Assembly: GCA_003138795.1 (NCBI GenBank)
Contig: PLHC01000164.1
Span: forward strand, 1,018 to 41,302
Source of the DNA: Granulicella sp.
GTDB taxonomy: Bacteria; Acidobacteriota; Terriglobia; Terriglobales; Acidobacteriaceae
Reading direction: 5' to 3'
DNA: 40,285 nucleotides
Of this stretch, positions 7,940-17,462 are shown piece after piece. Each line of letters begins with the position of its first letter. Position 1 is the first letter of the stretch. The translations under genes and the position numbers were made by a program. The notes beneath the pieces were generated by a model, which was not told the DNA's origin, searched no databases, and worked only from the letters and a program-made list of their open reading frames with translations.

Positions 7940-9378
7940 TGGCTACCAAAGGACCCATACCGGAGATCGTCGATCCGATGATTGACCCGCGCACCGGCGA
8001 GTATGCGGTGATTGCGCCGGGACACACGTTCAAGAGCGTGACGCAGAAGATCGCCGGCATCGTTCTGACGGCCAACACGCCGTGGGCGTGGATGGGCGGC
8101 CTGTTCCTGGCGGCGACCATCGCGATGGGCGTGGTGATTACGGTCACCTGGCTGCTGCTGAAGGGCGTGGGCATCTGGGGGATTACGATTCCCGGCGCAT
8201 GGGGCTTCGCCATCATCAACTTCGTGTGGTGGATCGGTATCGGCCATGCTGGCACGTTGATCTCGGCGATCCTGCTGCTGTTCAAGCAGACGTGGCGCAA
8301 CTCGATCAACCGGTTCGCAGAGGCGATGACGATCTTCGCGGTGGTGTGCGCGGGCATGTTCCCGCTGCTGCACATCGGACGTCCGTGGCTGGGATACTGG
8401 CTGCTGCCGTATCCGAACACGATGAACGTGTGGCCGCAGTTCCGCAGCCCTCTGGCGTGGGACGTGTTCGCGGTGTCGACCTACGCGACGATCTCGGTGG
8501 TGTTCTGGTACATCGGCATGATTCCGGACTTCGGCACGCTGCGCGACCGCGCAAAGCTGCCGCTGGCGAAGTACTGCTATGGCATGTTGTCGCTGGGATG
8601 GAGAGGTTCGACGCGGCACTGGATCCGGTATGAGTCGGCATCGTTGCTGCTGGCGGGTTTGTCGACTCCGCTGGTGCTCTCGGTGCATACGACGATCAGC
8701 TTCGACTTTGCAGTGGCTGCGATGGCTGGCTGGCACACGACGATCTTTCCACCGTACTTCGTTGCGGGCGCCGTTTACTCGGGCTTCGCGATGGTGCTGA
8801 CGCTGGCGATTCCGATCCGCAAGTTCTACCACCTGGAAGACCTGGTGACGCTGCGGCATCTGGACAACATGGCGAAGGTCATGCTGGCGACGGGGTCGAT
8901 CGTGGCGTATGGGTACGGCATGGAGATCTTCATGAGCTGGTACTCGGCCAGCCACTGGGAGTTCTTCATGATGTGGAACCGCATGTTCGGGCCGATGGGC
9001 TGGGCGTACTGGGTCCTGATTCTGACCAACCTCGCGATTCCGCTGACCACGCTGTGGAGCCGCAAGCTGCGTGTGAATGTCGTCTACCTGTTCTGCCTGT
9101 CGTTTGTGGTGAATATCGGCATGTGGTTCGAGCGCTTCGTGATCGTTGTGACCAGCCTGTATCGTGACTACCTGCCGTCGAGCTGGGGCACGTACCGAGC
9201 GACCAAGTGGGACTACATGCTGTTTATCGGGACGTGGGGATTGTTTACAACGCTGTTCCTGCTGTTTGCGCGGCTGGCTCCAATGGTTCCGATGTCGGAG
9301 ATACGGATGATGCTGCCGGAGACGAAGGTGCGTCCGGGCGGCGCAGATGCCGAAGTGGTTGTTCAGGAGGCGCTCTAA
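7939..9378 (+). CDS. actC: Alternative complex III subunit ActC, NrfD-like quinol-binding membrane protein
   Basis: NrfD/PsrC-family integral membrane subunit expected to bind and oxidise menaquinol. The 479-residue protein begins with a polar tail containing DPMIDPRTGEYAVIAPGHT and continues with about ten hydrophobic helices. One helix region contains the conserved WWIGIGHAGTLISAIL stretch (about 96-111) typical of ActC. The family size is usually 450-490 residues. Start and stop both overlap neighbours by one base (TAATG), so translation is probably coupled to actB and actD. ActC and ActF are paralogous; the longer polar N-terminus and position after actB identify this one as ActC. Confidence 0.94.
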   Translation: MATKGPIPEIVDPMIDPRTGEYAVIAPGHTFKSVTQKIAGIVLTANTPWAWMGGLFLAATIAMGVVITVTWLLLKGVGIWGITIPGAWGFAIINFVWWIGIGHAGTLISAILLLFKQTWRNSINRFAEAMTIFAVVCAGMFPLLHIGRPWLGYWLLPYPNTMNVWPQFRSPLAWDVFAVSTYATISVVFWYIGMIPDFGTLRDRAKLPLAKYCYGMLSLGWRGSTRHWIRYESASLLLAGLSTPLVLSVHTTISFDFAVAAMAGWHTTIFPPYFVAGAVYSGFAMVLTLAIPIRKFYHLEDLVTLRHLDNMAKVMLATGSIVAYGYGMEIFMSWYSASHWEFFMMWNRMFGPMGWAYWVLILTNLAIPLTTLWSRKLRVNVVYLFCLSFVVNIGMWFERFVIVVTSLYRDYLPSSWGTYRATKWDYMLFIGTWGLFTTLFLLFARLAPMVPMSEIRMMLPETKVRPGGADAEVVVQEAL

Positions 9379-9920
9379 TGCCACCGCGTGAAGGGATTTA
9401 CGGTCTGTTGGCCGAGTTCGATACGCCGAGTGAGTTGGTGCATGCCACCGAGATGGCGCACCGGGCCGGATATCGCCGCATGGAGTGCTATACGCCGTAT
9501 CCCGTCGAAGAGGCGGCGGAGGCATTACGCTTCCACAAGACTCGCGTTCCACTGCTGTGTTTGCTGGGTGGGCTGGCTGGATTGATCACGGGATTCCTGC
9601 TGCAGACGTGGATCAATGTGTGGGGGTATCCTCTGAATATTCGCGCGATGCCGCTGTTCAGCTGGCCAGCGTTCGTGATTCCAGAGTACGAGTTGACCAT
9701 TCTATTTGCGGGTCTGTCGACGGCATTCGGGATGATCGCGCTGAACGGATTGCCGCAGTTGTATCACCCGCTTTTCAACGCGCCCAACTTCGCACGTGGC
9801 GCGACTACGGATAAGTTCTTCCTCTGCCTCGAGGCGAACGATCCAAGGTTTGAGCCGGTTAAGACGCGCGAGTTTCTGGAGCAGTTTTCGCCAGCCTCCA
9901 TTGTGGAGGTGGACCACTAA
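9378..9920 (+). CDS. actD: Alternative complex III subunit ActD (DUF3341)
   Basis: Membrane subunit of alternative complex III with no cofactor of its own; its precise role is not settled. The 180-residue protein begins MPPREGIYGLLAEF at the ATG overlapping the actC stop. A longer in-frame reading upstream would run through actC and is rejected. It has a soluble N-terminal domain (about 1-55) and two helices at about 58-80 and 107-128, separated by a loop that should lie outside the membrane, as in the DUF3341 family. Its TAA overlaps the following ATG by one base. Confidence 0.92.
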   Translation: MPPREGIYGLLAEFDTPSELVHATEMAHRAGYRRMECYTPYPVEEAAEALRFHKTRVPLLCLLGGLAGLITGFLLQTWINVWGYPLNIRAMPLFSWPAFVIPEYELTILFAGLSTAFGMIALNGLPQLYHPLFNAPNFARGATTDKFFLCLEANDPRFEPVKTREFLEQFSPASIVEVDH

Positions 9921-10786
9921 TGCAGAGACAGGAAGCTGGAAACAAGAAACAGGAAGCGGCAGGGACGATGCGGATGACACGCAAACTCGTGGGCCTCTCG
10001 GCGATGACGGCGACGCTGGCGCTCGCCGGCTGCCGGCAGGACATGCAGGACCAGCCGAAGTTCGTTCCGCAGCGCGGGACAACGTTTTTCGCGGATGGCC
10101 GCTCGGTGCGCCCGCAGGTGGAGAACACCGTTGCCCGCAATCAGCTGAACGAGGATTCTTACTTCTATACCGGCATTCAGAACGGCAAGGAGGGTGATGG
10201 CCTGCCGATTCCTCTGACCGAAGCGACGATGGAGCGCGGGCAGGAGCGGTTCAATATTTACTGCGCGCCGTGTCACTCGCGTGTGGGCAATGGCGTGGGC
10301 ATGATCGTGCAGCGCGGGTACCGTCCTGCGGGCAACTACCAGACCGACCGTCTTCGCAACGCGCCGCTGGGACATTTCTTTGCGGTCATGACCAACGGGT
10401 ATGGGCCGATGCCGGATTACTCTGCGCAGTTGACGCCGGCGGATCGCTGGGCCGTCGCGGCCTACATCCGGGCGCTGCAGTTGAGCCAGAATGCGAAGCC
10501 GAGCGATGTGGCTCCGGGCGGCCACGTTCAGGATCTGCATGCAATCGCCAAGGATGCAGGCATGCCTCCCGGCTTTGCTGACCCGTGGGCGCTGCCTGGG
10601 ACCGCGGTCTACGGCACGCCCAACGGAGAGGACAACGGGATTCCGGGACAGCCGATGGGTACACCTGCAGCGGGAGTTGGGGCGCACTATGGGCAGGCCG
10701 CAACGCAGAACTCCGGCCAGCACGACTCGGGCGGAGAACCAATGGCTCCGGTTTCAAACGGTACGCCGTATGGCAAACCGTACTGA
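9920..10786 (+). CDS. actE: Alternative complex III subunit ActE, monoheme cytochrome c lipoprotein
   Basis: Carries electrons from ActA to the oxidase on the periplasmic side. The 288-residue reading has one heme site, CAPCH (115-119), in a class I cytochrome c fold. It has a lipoprotein signal ending LALAGC38 and a Pro/Gly-rich tail after about 215. The ATG at 9920 overlaps the actD stop like the upstream junctions. Its first 16 residues are, however, encoded largely by a 7-bp repeat array, and the signal peptide begins properly at the ATG at 9968 (MRMTRKLVGL). Translation may start at either; 9968 makes the better signal peptide. A 62-base gap follows before actF. Confidence 0.9.
   Translation: MQRQEAGNKKQEAAGTMRMTRKLVGLSAMTATLALAGCRQDMQDQPKFVPQRGTTFFADGRSVRPQVENTVARNQLNEDSYFYTGIQNGKEGDGLPIPLTEATMERGQERFNIYCAPCHSRVGNGVGMIVQRGYRPAGNYQTDRLRNAPLGHFFAVMTNGYGPMPDYSAQLTPADRWAVAAYIRALQLSQNAKPSDVAPGGHVQDLHAIAKDAGMPPGFADPWALPGTAVYGTPNGEDNGIPGQPMGTPAAGVGAHYGQAATQNSGQHDSGGEPMAPVSNGTPYGKPY
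9930..9957 (+). repeat. Four-unit 7-bp repeat array at the 5' end of actE
   Basis: Four consecutive heptamers of the form (A/T)(A/G)GAA(A/G)C: AGGAAGC, TGGAAAC, AAGAAAC, AGGAAGC. ACAGGAAGC recurs 21 bases apart (9928 and 9949). The same 7-bp periodicity and GGAA core occur at 34542-34612 beside the four-helix-bundle gene. Confidence 0.7.
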
Positions 10787-10848
10787 GGACTTTTGAAATT
10801 TTGGATTCGGCAGAACATTTGGTTACGGACTTTGAAGGCGATTGACCC

Positions 10849-12207
10849 ATGGAAATGGCAGACAAACATCACGGAGCGGCCCTTACGCACGGACATGTTG
10901 CGCAGCATGATGCCCACAGCGTTCCGCGCACGCTGCCCGCAGTGCTGGCAGCACCCGGCGTCGTCTCGACGTGGCGCATGCGCGCGGGGATTGTGGCGAT
11001 CGTCTTCGCAATTATTTCGGTGCTGTGTTTCGCCTGGACGCACGAGGGCCGCAACCACCTGCTGCGCGCGTACCTGATGGGCTACATGACGTGCTTCAAC
11101 TTTTGCGGCGGAGCGCTGGCGTTCCTGATGGTGCAGTACGTGTCGGGCGGCAAGTGGGGGCAGATCCTGCGGCGGCCGCTGGAGGCGATGACGCGGACGA
11201 TCTGGGTGGTGATCCTGATGCTGCTGCCGGTGCTGTTTTTGATGAAGCACCTGTACCAGTGGGCGGCGTTCCCGAACGCGGCTGCGACGCTGCAGGCGTA
11301 CAGGCAGGGGTTGATGACGCAGGAGCAGCAGCTCACGGCCAACGCGAAGCACGCCATGCTGAATCCGGCGGCGGCAATGGTTGCGGCGGCGATTGTGCTG
11401 GGCTGGATGGCGCTGGTGATTACGCTGCTGAACTACTGGTCGGTGCAGCGTGACAACGATCCGGAGGCGGGCACGCAGGCGAGCTTCGACAAGTGGCGGG
11501 TGCGCTTCGAGAACCTCTCGGGACCGTCGATCCTGCTGTACGTCCTCTTGATGACGGCGTTCGTGATCGTGTTTGTGAAGTCGCTGGATGTGACGTGGTA
11601 CTCGTCGGTGTATGGGCTGCAGTTCCTTGTGGCGCAGGGATATGCGGTGCTGGCGCTGGGTATTCTTTCGCTGATTCTGCTCTCGCGCTATGAGCCGATG
11701 AAGACGATGTTTCGCATTACCGAGCAGCACGACATGGGCAAGCTGGCGTTTGCGTTTGTGATGCTGAACATCTATCTGTGCTTTGCAGAGTTCCTGATCA
11801 TCTGGTCGGGCAATGTGCCGGACGAGATTCCGTGGTATCTGCATCGCATTCATGGCGGCTGGTGGACGATCTGCTCGCTGGACGTGATCTGCCACTGGGT
11901 GATTCCGTTCTGCCTTCTGTTGTCGCGCGACCTCAAGCGGTCGAAACGCAAGATGATCTGGCTGTGTGTCTTTATGCTGGTGGCGCGGTTGATCGATATG
12001 TTCTGGCTGATCGAGCCGAACTTCAAGGATGCGGCCGGCAATCTGCACATCGCAGGCAATATCGGAATTCTGGCGTATGTCACGGTGCCGATCTCGGTGA
12101 TCGCGTTCTGGATGGTGTTTTACCTGAACGAGTTGATGAAGCGACCGCTGATCAACGTGAACGATCCGCATACGGAAGAGCTACTGGAGCCTGAACATGC
12201 ACACTGA
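10849..12207 (+). CDS. actF: Alternative complex III subunit ActF, second NrfD-like quinol subunit
   Basis: Second NrfD-fold integral membrane subunit of alternative complex III. The 452-residue protein has about ten hydrophobic helices. Conserved polar positions include RNHLLRAYLMGYMTCFNF near residues 65-82 and IWSGNVPDEIPWYLHR near 318-333, typical of ActF. The N-terminal tail is rich in histidine (H7, H8, H14, H16, H20, H23), which is not part of the NrfD fold. The next gene begins 11 bases before its stop, so the two are probably translationally coupled. The alternative assignment, ActC, is excluded by the presence of ActC earlier in the operon. Confidence 0.93.
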   Translation: MEMADKHHGAALTHGHVAQHDAHSVPRTLPAVLAAPGVVSTWRMRAGIVAIVFAIISVLCFAWTHEGRNHLLRAYLMGYMTCFNFCGGALAFLMVQYVSGGKWGQILRRPLEAMTRTIWVVILMLLPVLFLMKHLYQWAAFPNAAATLQAYRQGLMTQEQQLTANAKHAMLNPAAAMVAAAIVLGWMALVITLLNYWSVQRDNDPEAGTQASFDKWRVRFENLSGPSILLYVLLMTAFVIVFVKSLDVTWYSSVYGLQFLVAQGYAVLALGILSLILLSRYEPMKTMFRITEQHDMGKLAFAFVMLNIYLCFAEFLIIWSGNVPDEIPWYLHRIHGGWWTICSLDVICHWVIPFCLLLSRDLKRSKRKMIWLCVFMLVARLIDMFWLIEPNFKDAAGNLHIAGNIGILAYVTVPISVIAFWMVFYLNELMKRPLINVNDPHTEELLEPEHAH

Positions 12208-12880
12208 GGGAAACGAGCCCGGTAAAGATCCAATGCGGCACGAAGGAGTTACGCCGCAACCGTCGCCCAGGCGCGATAGCGAACACCCTGGCTATGAGAC
12301 GCAGGATGTCAGCGTCAGTGGCATCGTTACGTTTCTTGCGGGCCTGTCGGGCTTCCTGCTCATCTTCTTCTTTTTCTGCTTCGCGATGGGAAAGGCGATC
12401 AACCATGCGCTCGTGAAGCATGATGGAGAGCCGGACAAGTGGCACTCCAGGCGGGTGACGATGGGAGCGACACCGCGGGGCGAGAAGCGCGAGAATTTGA
12501 TCTCGAACGCAACGCTGGAGCAGCGTGAGTTGCAGCAGATGACGCAGGCGTTTCCGACGCCGCGGCTGGAGGCCGACGACGGCAACCAGGATCTCGCCGA
12601 CCTGCATGCACGAGAGGACTTGCTGCTCAACTACTACAGCAGCTCGCCGAATCTGCCAGACGGTACGATCCGCATTCCGATCGAGCGAGCAATGCAGCTC
12701 ATCGTCCAGCGTGGTCTGGCGCCGGCACCGCAGCCGCCGGCAGCACTGATGGCTGGCGAGAGCGCGCCGACGGTGACAGCTCCGCTGACAAACGGGTTTG
12801 CACGAACAGGATATGAGCTCGGGACGATAGAAACACGGGAGCAGCAGAATGAATTCAACCGCGCGGAAGGCAAGCATTAG
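12197..12880 (+). CDS. Unknown single-pass membrane protein between actF and sco
   Basis: I do not recognise a characterised function. The 227-residue protein has a polar N-terminus (1-40), one strong Phe-rich helix (about 41-65) and a long Pro/Ala-rich soluble part. That part contains TIRIPIERAMQLIVQRGL near residues 152-169, a motif I associate with small proteins encoded in alternative complex III / caa3 clusters. The soluble part has no cysteine or heme motif. It overlaps actF by 11 bases and precedes sco, so it is part of the operon. An assembly factor, or a small subunit bridging complex III and the oxidase, is plausible but inferred from position only. Confidence 0.85.
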   Translation: MHTEGNEPGKDPMRHEGVTPQPSPRRDSEHPGYETQDVSVSGIVTFLAGLSGFLLIFFFFCFAMGKAINHALVKHDGEPDKWHSRRVTMGATPRGEKRENLISNATLEQRELQQMTQAFPTPRLEADDGNQDLADLHAREDLLLNYYSSSPNLPDGTIRIPIERAMQLIVQRGLAPAPQPPAALMAGESAPTVTAPLTNGFARTGYELGTIETREQQNEFNRAEGKH

Positions 12881-12972
12881 CGCGTGCAACAGGGAGCAGG
12901 CGGGACGGCTCCATGGGCCACTCGTGACGGCGCCGGGCCGGATGCAACAGCAGGATTGAGAGCAGGAAAAGC

Positions 12973-13914
12973 GTGATCGCAGTGAATACAACTCGTAGCA
13001 CCGCAGCAGTCTTCGCAGGGTTAGCGCTGGCGCTCGGCCTGATCGCCGCGCCGCTGCGGTGTGGTGCGCAGGTGTCCAGCTACGGGGATAAGATCGCGGG
13101 CGAGAACACGGGTGACCAGCTGCCGACCGTGCTGCAGAAGGTGCAGGTAACGCAGCAGCTGAATGCGCAGCTGCCACTCGATGCGGCATTCGTTGACGAT
13201 ACGGGGATACCGATCAAACTTGGTAAGTACTTCGACGGCAAGCACCCGGCAGTGGTGACGACGGTGTACTACAACTGCCCAATGCTGTGCTCGGAGGAGA
13301 TGGATGGACTGACAAGCGCGCTGGAGATGGTGCATCTGGTTCCGGGCAAGGATTTTCAAATCGTCATCATCAGCATTGACCCCAGCGAAACGCCGCAGCT
13401 GGCTGCGCAAAAGAAGGAGTTTTACCTGAAGCGCTACGGACATCCTGAGACGGCCGGTGGATGGCACTACCTGACCGGGAAACAGCCCGCAATCGACGCG
13501 GTGACCAAGGCTGTGGGCTTTGGCTATGTGCGGGTGCCGGGGCCGGATGGCCGGTTGACGCAGTTTGCCCATGCGAGCTCGATTGAGCTGGCTACACCGC
13601 AGGGCAAGCTGGCGCAGTATTACCTGGGCGTGGAGTACTCGCCGAAGGATCTGCTTCTAGGGCTGATCGACGCCTCCGGAAACAAGATCGGATCGCCGGT
13701 GGCAAACATTCTGACGTACTGCTACCACTACGATCCGCAGACCAACAAGCATTCGCTGATCGTGGTGCGTGCCGTGCAGCTGGGCGGCATGGTTACAGTC
13801 GCTTCGCTGGGCAGCTTTATGTTTTTGATGTTTCGGCGCGATGTCCAGCTCGGGCGCAAACAAGATACATCTCAGCCGAGCAAAAAAAAGACCGGCGAAA
13901 TGGATAAGGGCTAA
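12973..13914 (+). CDS. SCO1/SenC-family copper chaperone with C-terminal membrane anchor
   Basis: SCO proteins deliver copper to, or reduce the cysteines of, the CuA site of oxidase subunit II. The 313-residue protein has an N-terminal signal segment (about 10-32), a thioredoxin-like domain with the CPMLC copper motif (C102, C106), and a candidate His ligand in GGWHYLTG near 176. A hydrophobic helix GGMVTVASLGSFMFLMF near residues 275-292 is followed by a positively charged tail. Classic SCO1 is anchored at the N-terminus, so the C-terminal anchor is notable. The start is GTG at 12973 with AGGA upstream. It lies 3 bases before coxB, which fits a role in CuA assembly. Confidence 0.9.
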   Translation: MIAVNTTRSTAAVFAGLALALGLIAAPLRCGAQVSSYGDKIAGENTGDQLPTVLQKVQVTQQLNAQLPLDAAFVDDTGIPIKLGKYFDGKHPAVVTTVYYNCPMLCSEEMDGLTSALEMVHLVPGKDFQIVIISIDPSETPQLAAQKKEFYLKRYGHPETAGGWHYLTGKQPAIDAVTKAVGFGYVRVPGPDGRLTQFAHASSIELATPQGKLAQYYLGVEYSPKDLLLGLIDASGNKIGSPVANILTYCYHYDPQTNKHSLIVVRAVQLGGMVTVASLGSFMFLMFRRDVQLGRKQDTSQPSKKKTGEMDKG

Positions 13915-13917
13915 ACG

Positions 13918-14976
13918 ATGGGACTGAGTCCAGTACTGTGGCAATTTTTGGTGAAGTGGCTGCACTCTTCGTCGCTGTTCCCGACGGAGGCGAGCGGCAT
14001 CTCGCCCTACGTCGACGCGCTGTACTTCTTTCTGGTGGCGATGACGGTCTTCGGAACGGCGCTGGTGGCGGCGCTTTTGTTAGCGTTCTCGATCCGCTAC
14101 CGGCGCGAGAAGAGTCCAGTGGCGACGCATGTCGAGGGGTCGACGCTGCTCGAGGCGACGTGGACGATCATTCCTTTGGCGATCTTCCTGGTAGCGTTTG
14201 TGTGGGGCGCACTGCTGTACTTCCGCATCTACAATCCGCCGGCCAACGCGATGAACATCTATGTCGTCGGTAAGCAGTGGATGTGGAAGGCCGAACATCC
14301 GGGCGGGCAGCACGAGATCAATGCGCTGCATGTCCCGATGGGACAGCCTGTCCAGCTGACCATGATCTCGCAGGATGTGTTCCACAGCCTTTCGATTCCA
14401 GATTTCCGCATCAAGCGCGAAGTGATTCCCGGACGCTACTCGACGGTGTGGTTCGAGGCTACACAGCCGGGCACCTATCACCTGTTTTGCACGCAGTATT
14501 GCGGCACGCAGCACTCGGGCATGGTGGGCGAGGTTACGGTGCTGACGCCGGAAGACTATGAAAAGTGGTTGCAGCAGTCGACCTCCGGCATGAGCCTGGC
14601 GCAGAACGGAGAGCGCTTGTTTTCAAGCATGGGATGCAACTCCTGCCACAACGGCACCGCAGCGGCGCGGGGGCCGAGCCTTGCGGGTGTGTATGGCTCG
14701 AAGCTGACGTTGACCGATGGGAGTCAGATCCTGGTGGACGATGCTTATCTGCGCGATACAATTTTGAACCCATCAAAGCATGTGACCGCTGGCTTTGCGC
14801 CCATCATGCCGACGTACCAAGGGCAGATGAGCGAAGACGGCCTGATCGACCTGGTCGAATTTATCAAGAACATGCAGTCGAACTACCGCGTGCAGCAGAC
14901 GCTGGTAACGGCTGAATCCGGCGAGGCAGCTCCAACAACGCCTCCACCGGGCACAACTGAAACGGGGAAGCCATGA
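13918..14976 (+). CDS. coxB: caa3 cytochrome oxidase subunit II with fused cytochrome c domain
   Basis: Accepts electrons at its own heme c and passes them to CuA, then to subunit I. The 352-residue protein has two N-terminal helices (about 32-60 and 81-103). A cupredoxin domain carries complete CuA ligands (H156, C191, C195, H199, M202). A C-terminal cytochrome c domain has CNSCH (240-244) and an axial-Met candidate in [11 protein letters not shown] near 292-302. The fused c domain defines the caa3 type and explains the absence of a separate cytochrome c gene. No lipobox is evident. It starts at ATG 13918, three bases after sco, and its end overlaps the coxA ATG by four bases. Confidence 0.95.
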   Translation: MGLSPVLWQFLVKWLHSSSLFPTEASGISPYVDALYFFLVAMTVFGTALVAALLLAFSIRYRREKSPVATHVEGSTLLEATWTIIPLAIFLVAFVWGALLYFRIYNPPANAMNIYVVGKQWMWKAEHPGGQHEINALHVPMGQPVQLTMISQDVFHSLSIPDFRIKREVIPGRYSTVWFEATQPGTYHLFCTQYCGTQHSGMVGEVTVLTPEDYEKWLQQSTSGMSLAQNGERLFSSMGCNSCHNGTAAARGPSLAGVYGSKLTLTDGSQILVDDAYLRDTILNPSKHVTAGFAPIMPTYQGQMSEDGLIDLVEFIKNMQSNYRVQQTLVTAESGEAAPTTPPPGTTETGKP

Positions 14977-16649
14977 GTGCTGCGATCGGAAATACCATTG
15001 TCTCTCTGCCTGACCAGAGCACGGCGCAGATACCAAGGCACAACTACATCAACAATGAGCACGGCTTGTTGAGCTGGTTGCTGACCAGTGACCACAAACG
15101 CATCGCGATTTTGTATCTGATCTCGATCACGTTCTTCTTCTTTATTGGTGGAGCTTTCGCTGGCCTGATTCGGTTGGAGCTGCTGACGCCGCAGCCGGAT
15201 CTGGTCTCGTCGGACACGTACAACAAATTCTTCACGATGCACGGCATCATCATGATTTTTCTCTTCCTGGTGCCTTCGGTGCCGGCGACGCTGGGGAATT
15301 TCCTAATTCCGATTATGCTCGGCGCGAAGGATCTTGCGTTCCCGAAGATCAACCTGCTGAGCTGGTATTTGTACATGATTGGCGGAACGCTGACGCTGAC
15401 TGCGCTGGTGCTGGGTGGAGTCGATACGGGCTGGACGTTTACGACGCCGCTCTCGACGCATTACCTGAACACGCATGTGATTACGGCAGCGACTGCGATC
15501 TTCGTGGCGGGGTTCAGTTCGATCTTCACCGGATTGAATTTCATTGTGACCATCCACCGGATGCGTTGCCCGGGCATGACGTGGTTCCGCATGCCGCTGT
15601 TTGTGTGGGCGCATTATGCGGCTTCGCTGCTGATGGTGCTGGGAACGCCGGTGCTGGCGATTGCCCTGACGCTGGTCGCGCTGGAGCGGCTGTTCGGTAT
15701 AGGCGTCTTCGATCCGACCAAGGGTGGCGATCCACTGCTGTTCCAGCATCTGTTCTGGTTCTACTCGCATCCGGCCGTGTACATCATGATCCTGCCGGGC
15801 ATGGGTGTGATCTCCGAGGTGATCTCGACGTTCAGCCGCAAGCGTATCTTCGGGTACACAGCGGTTGCCTTCAGCTCGGTGGCGATTGCGCTCTTCGGCT
15901 TCTTTGTGTGGGAGCACCACATGTTCATCATGGGTGTCTCGAGCTACTCGGCGTTGGTGTTCTCGCTGCTGACGATGCTGGTGGCCGTGCCATCCGCGAT
16001 CAAGATATTCAACTGGACGTTCACACTGCAGAAGGGGTCGATCACGTTTGAGACTCCCATGCTCTACGCGTTCGGCTTCATGGGATTGTTCACGATCGGT
16101 GGCCTGACGGGCATCTTCCTTGGTTCGCTGGGCATGGACATTCACCTCACCGAGACGTACTTCATTGTGGCGCACTTCCACTTTGTGATGGTGGGCGGCA
16201 TGTTGATGGCGTTTCTTGCAGGCATCCATTTCTGGTGGCCGAAGATGACGGGACGCATGTACCCAGAGTCGCTCTCAAAGCTGGCAGCGGTGACGACGTT
16301 CATCGGATTTAATCTCACGTTCCTGCCACAGTTTATTTTGGGATATCTCGGGATGCCGCGCCGCTACCATGCGTATCCGCCGGAGTTCCAGGTGCTGAAC
16401 GTTTTGTCGACAGCAGGCGCAACGGTGCTTGGTTTCGGCTACATGCTTCCGATGCTGTACCTTGCATGGTCACTGAAGTACGGTGCGATCGCGGGAAACA
16501 ATCCGTGGCAGGCTACAGGACTCGAGTGGCAGATTCAGTCGCCGCCCCTGATGGAAAACTTTATCGAGACGCCGGTCATGGACCACGAGGCCTATGACTA
16601 TGAGTGGCTCGCGAACAAGACCAGGAACGAGGTGACGACGGTTGGATAA
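14973..16649 (+). CDS. coxA: caa3 cytochrome oxidase subunit I, A2-type heme-copper oxidase
   Basis: Catalytic oxygen-reducing, proton-pumping subunit. The 558-residue protein has about twelve helices. The low-spin heme ligand is H90 and the CuB ligands are H266, H315 and H316. H266 and Y270 in YSHPAVY form the expected His-Tyr pair, and H401 and H403 in HFHFVMVGG bind hemes. The motif reads YSHPAVY rather than GHPEVY, so the D-channel Glu is replaced by the Tyr-Ser pair that defines A2-type oxidases such as that of Rhodothermus marinus. The length is normal for the family. It overlaps coxB by four bases and coxC by eight. Confidence 0.96.
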   Translation: MSAAIGNTIVSLPDQSTAQIPRHNYINNEHGLLSWLLTSDHKRIAILYLISITFFFFIGGAFAGLIRLELLTPQPDLVSSDTYNKFFTMHGIIMIFLFLVPSVPATLGNFLIPIMLGAKDLAFPKINLLSWYLYMIGGTLTLTALVLGGVDTGWTFTTPLSTHYLNTHVITAATAIFVAGFSSIFTGLNFIVTIHRMRCPGMTWFRMPLFVWAHYAASLLMVLGTPVLAIALTLVALERLFGIGVFDPTKGGDPLLFQHLFWFYSHPAVYIMILPGMGVISEVISTFSRKRIFGYTAVAFSSVAIALFGFFVWEHHMFIMGVSSYSALVFSLLTMLVAVPSAIKIFNWTFTLQKGSITFETPMLYAFGFMGLFTIGGLTGIFLGSLGMDIHLTETYFIVAHFHFVMVGGMLMAFLAGIHFWWPKMTGRMYPESLSKLAAVTTFIGFNLTFLPQFILGYLGMPRRYHAYPPEFQVLNVLSTAGATVLGFGYMLPMLYLAWSLKYGAIAGNNPWQATGLEWQIQSPPLMENFIETPVMDHEAYDYEWLANKTRNEVTTVG

Positions 16650-17430
16650 CGCACTCGCATCTACAGGCCTGACGACGCAGCCGGCACCGGATCCACACCC
16701 GCACGAGACTGCGGTCCACGCGGAGCATGAGCACGTGGCGCTGCCGCAGCATCGGCATCACTTTGAGACCGAGGAGCAGCAGCGCGAGGCGGGCAGCTTC
16801 GGCATGTGGCTGTTCCTGGTGACCGAGATCATGTTCTTCGGCGGTATGTTCTTTGCGTATCTGCTGTACCGCAACTGGTATTACCCGGCATTTGCAGCCG
16901 CGTCGAGCCAGCTGAGCGTGCCGTTGGGAGGGACGAATACGGCGATCCTTATTACCTCTGGCTTCTGCATGGCGCTGGGCGTGTGGGCTGCCGAGGTGCG
17001 CAGGCGGAAGATGCTGGTCGTGACGCTGATTTTGACCACGCTGTTCGGCCTGGCCTTCCTCGGCATCAAGTACGACGAGTACCACGAGAAGTATGAACTG
17101 CATCACATCCCCGGCAACAATTTCAACGTGTCGCAGTTTGTGAATCCTGCTGCCTATGGCATCAAGGAAGAGCCGCTGGCTCCGGACATGGCGCAGAAGA
17201 CGCAGATATTTTTCTTCCTGTACTTTGCGATGACCGGAATGCATGCGGTGCACCTGATCATCGGCATTGGACTCTTGTTCTGGCTGACGTGGCGAGCTCA
17301 TCGCGGAGACTTCAGCTCAGGCTATGTCGCCCCCATAGAGAACTTTGGGCTCTACTGGCACTTCATCGATATTGTGTGGCTGTTCCTGTTCCCACTGCTG
17401 TATCTGATCAACCGGCATCCGCTGCACTAG
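16642..17430 (+). CDS. coxC: Cytochrome oxidase subunit III with His-rich N-terminal tail
   Basis: Structural subunit of the caa3 oxidase, in related enzymes needed for stability during turnover. The 262-residue protein has about five helices, including [20 protein letters not shown] (near 54-73) and the conserved [20 protein letters not shown]-like stretch near 195-215. The start is a TTG at 16642, chosen because GAGGTG lies 7 bases upstream and no ATG gives a better frame start. The N-terminus carries eight histidines between residues 19 and 40, which is not part of the family core. It overlaps the coxA stop by eight bases. Confidence 0.93.
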   Translation: MDNALASTGLTTQPAPDPHPHETAVHAEHEHVALPQHRHHFETEEQQREAGSFGMWLFLVTEIMFFGGMFFAYLLYRNWYYPAFAAASSQLSVPLGGTNTAILITSGFCMALGVWAAEVRRRKMLVVTLILTTLFGLAFLGIKYDEYHEKYELHHIPGNNFNVSQFVNPAAYGIKEEPLAPDMAQKTQIFFFLYFAMTGMHAVHLIIGIGLLFWLTWRAHRGDFSSGYVAPIENFGLYWHFIDIVWLFLFPLLYLINRHPLH

Positions 17431-17462
17431 AACGTTCTGAAGCTGACAACGAAGGAAATGCG

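Noticed and set aside
7936-9552. A 538-codon minus-strand frame opposite actC/actD
   Set aside because: Arg/His/Gln-rich, antisense to a conserved membrane protein, no start signals; codon-bias artefact.
10687-12171. A 494-codon minus-strand frame opposite actE/actF
   Set aside because: Same composition artefact, antisense to conserved genes.
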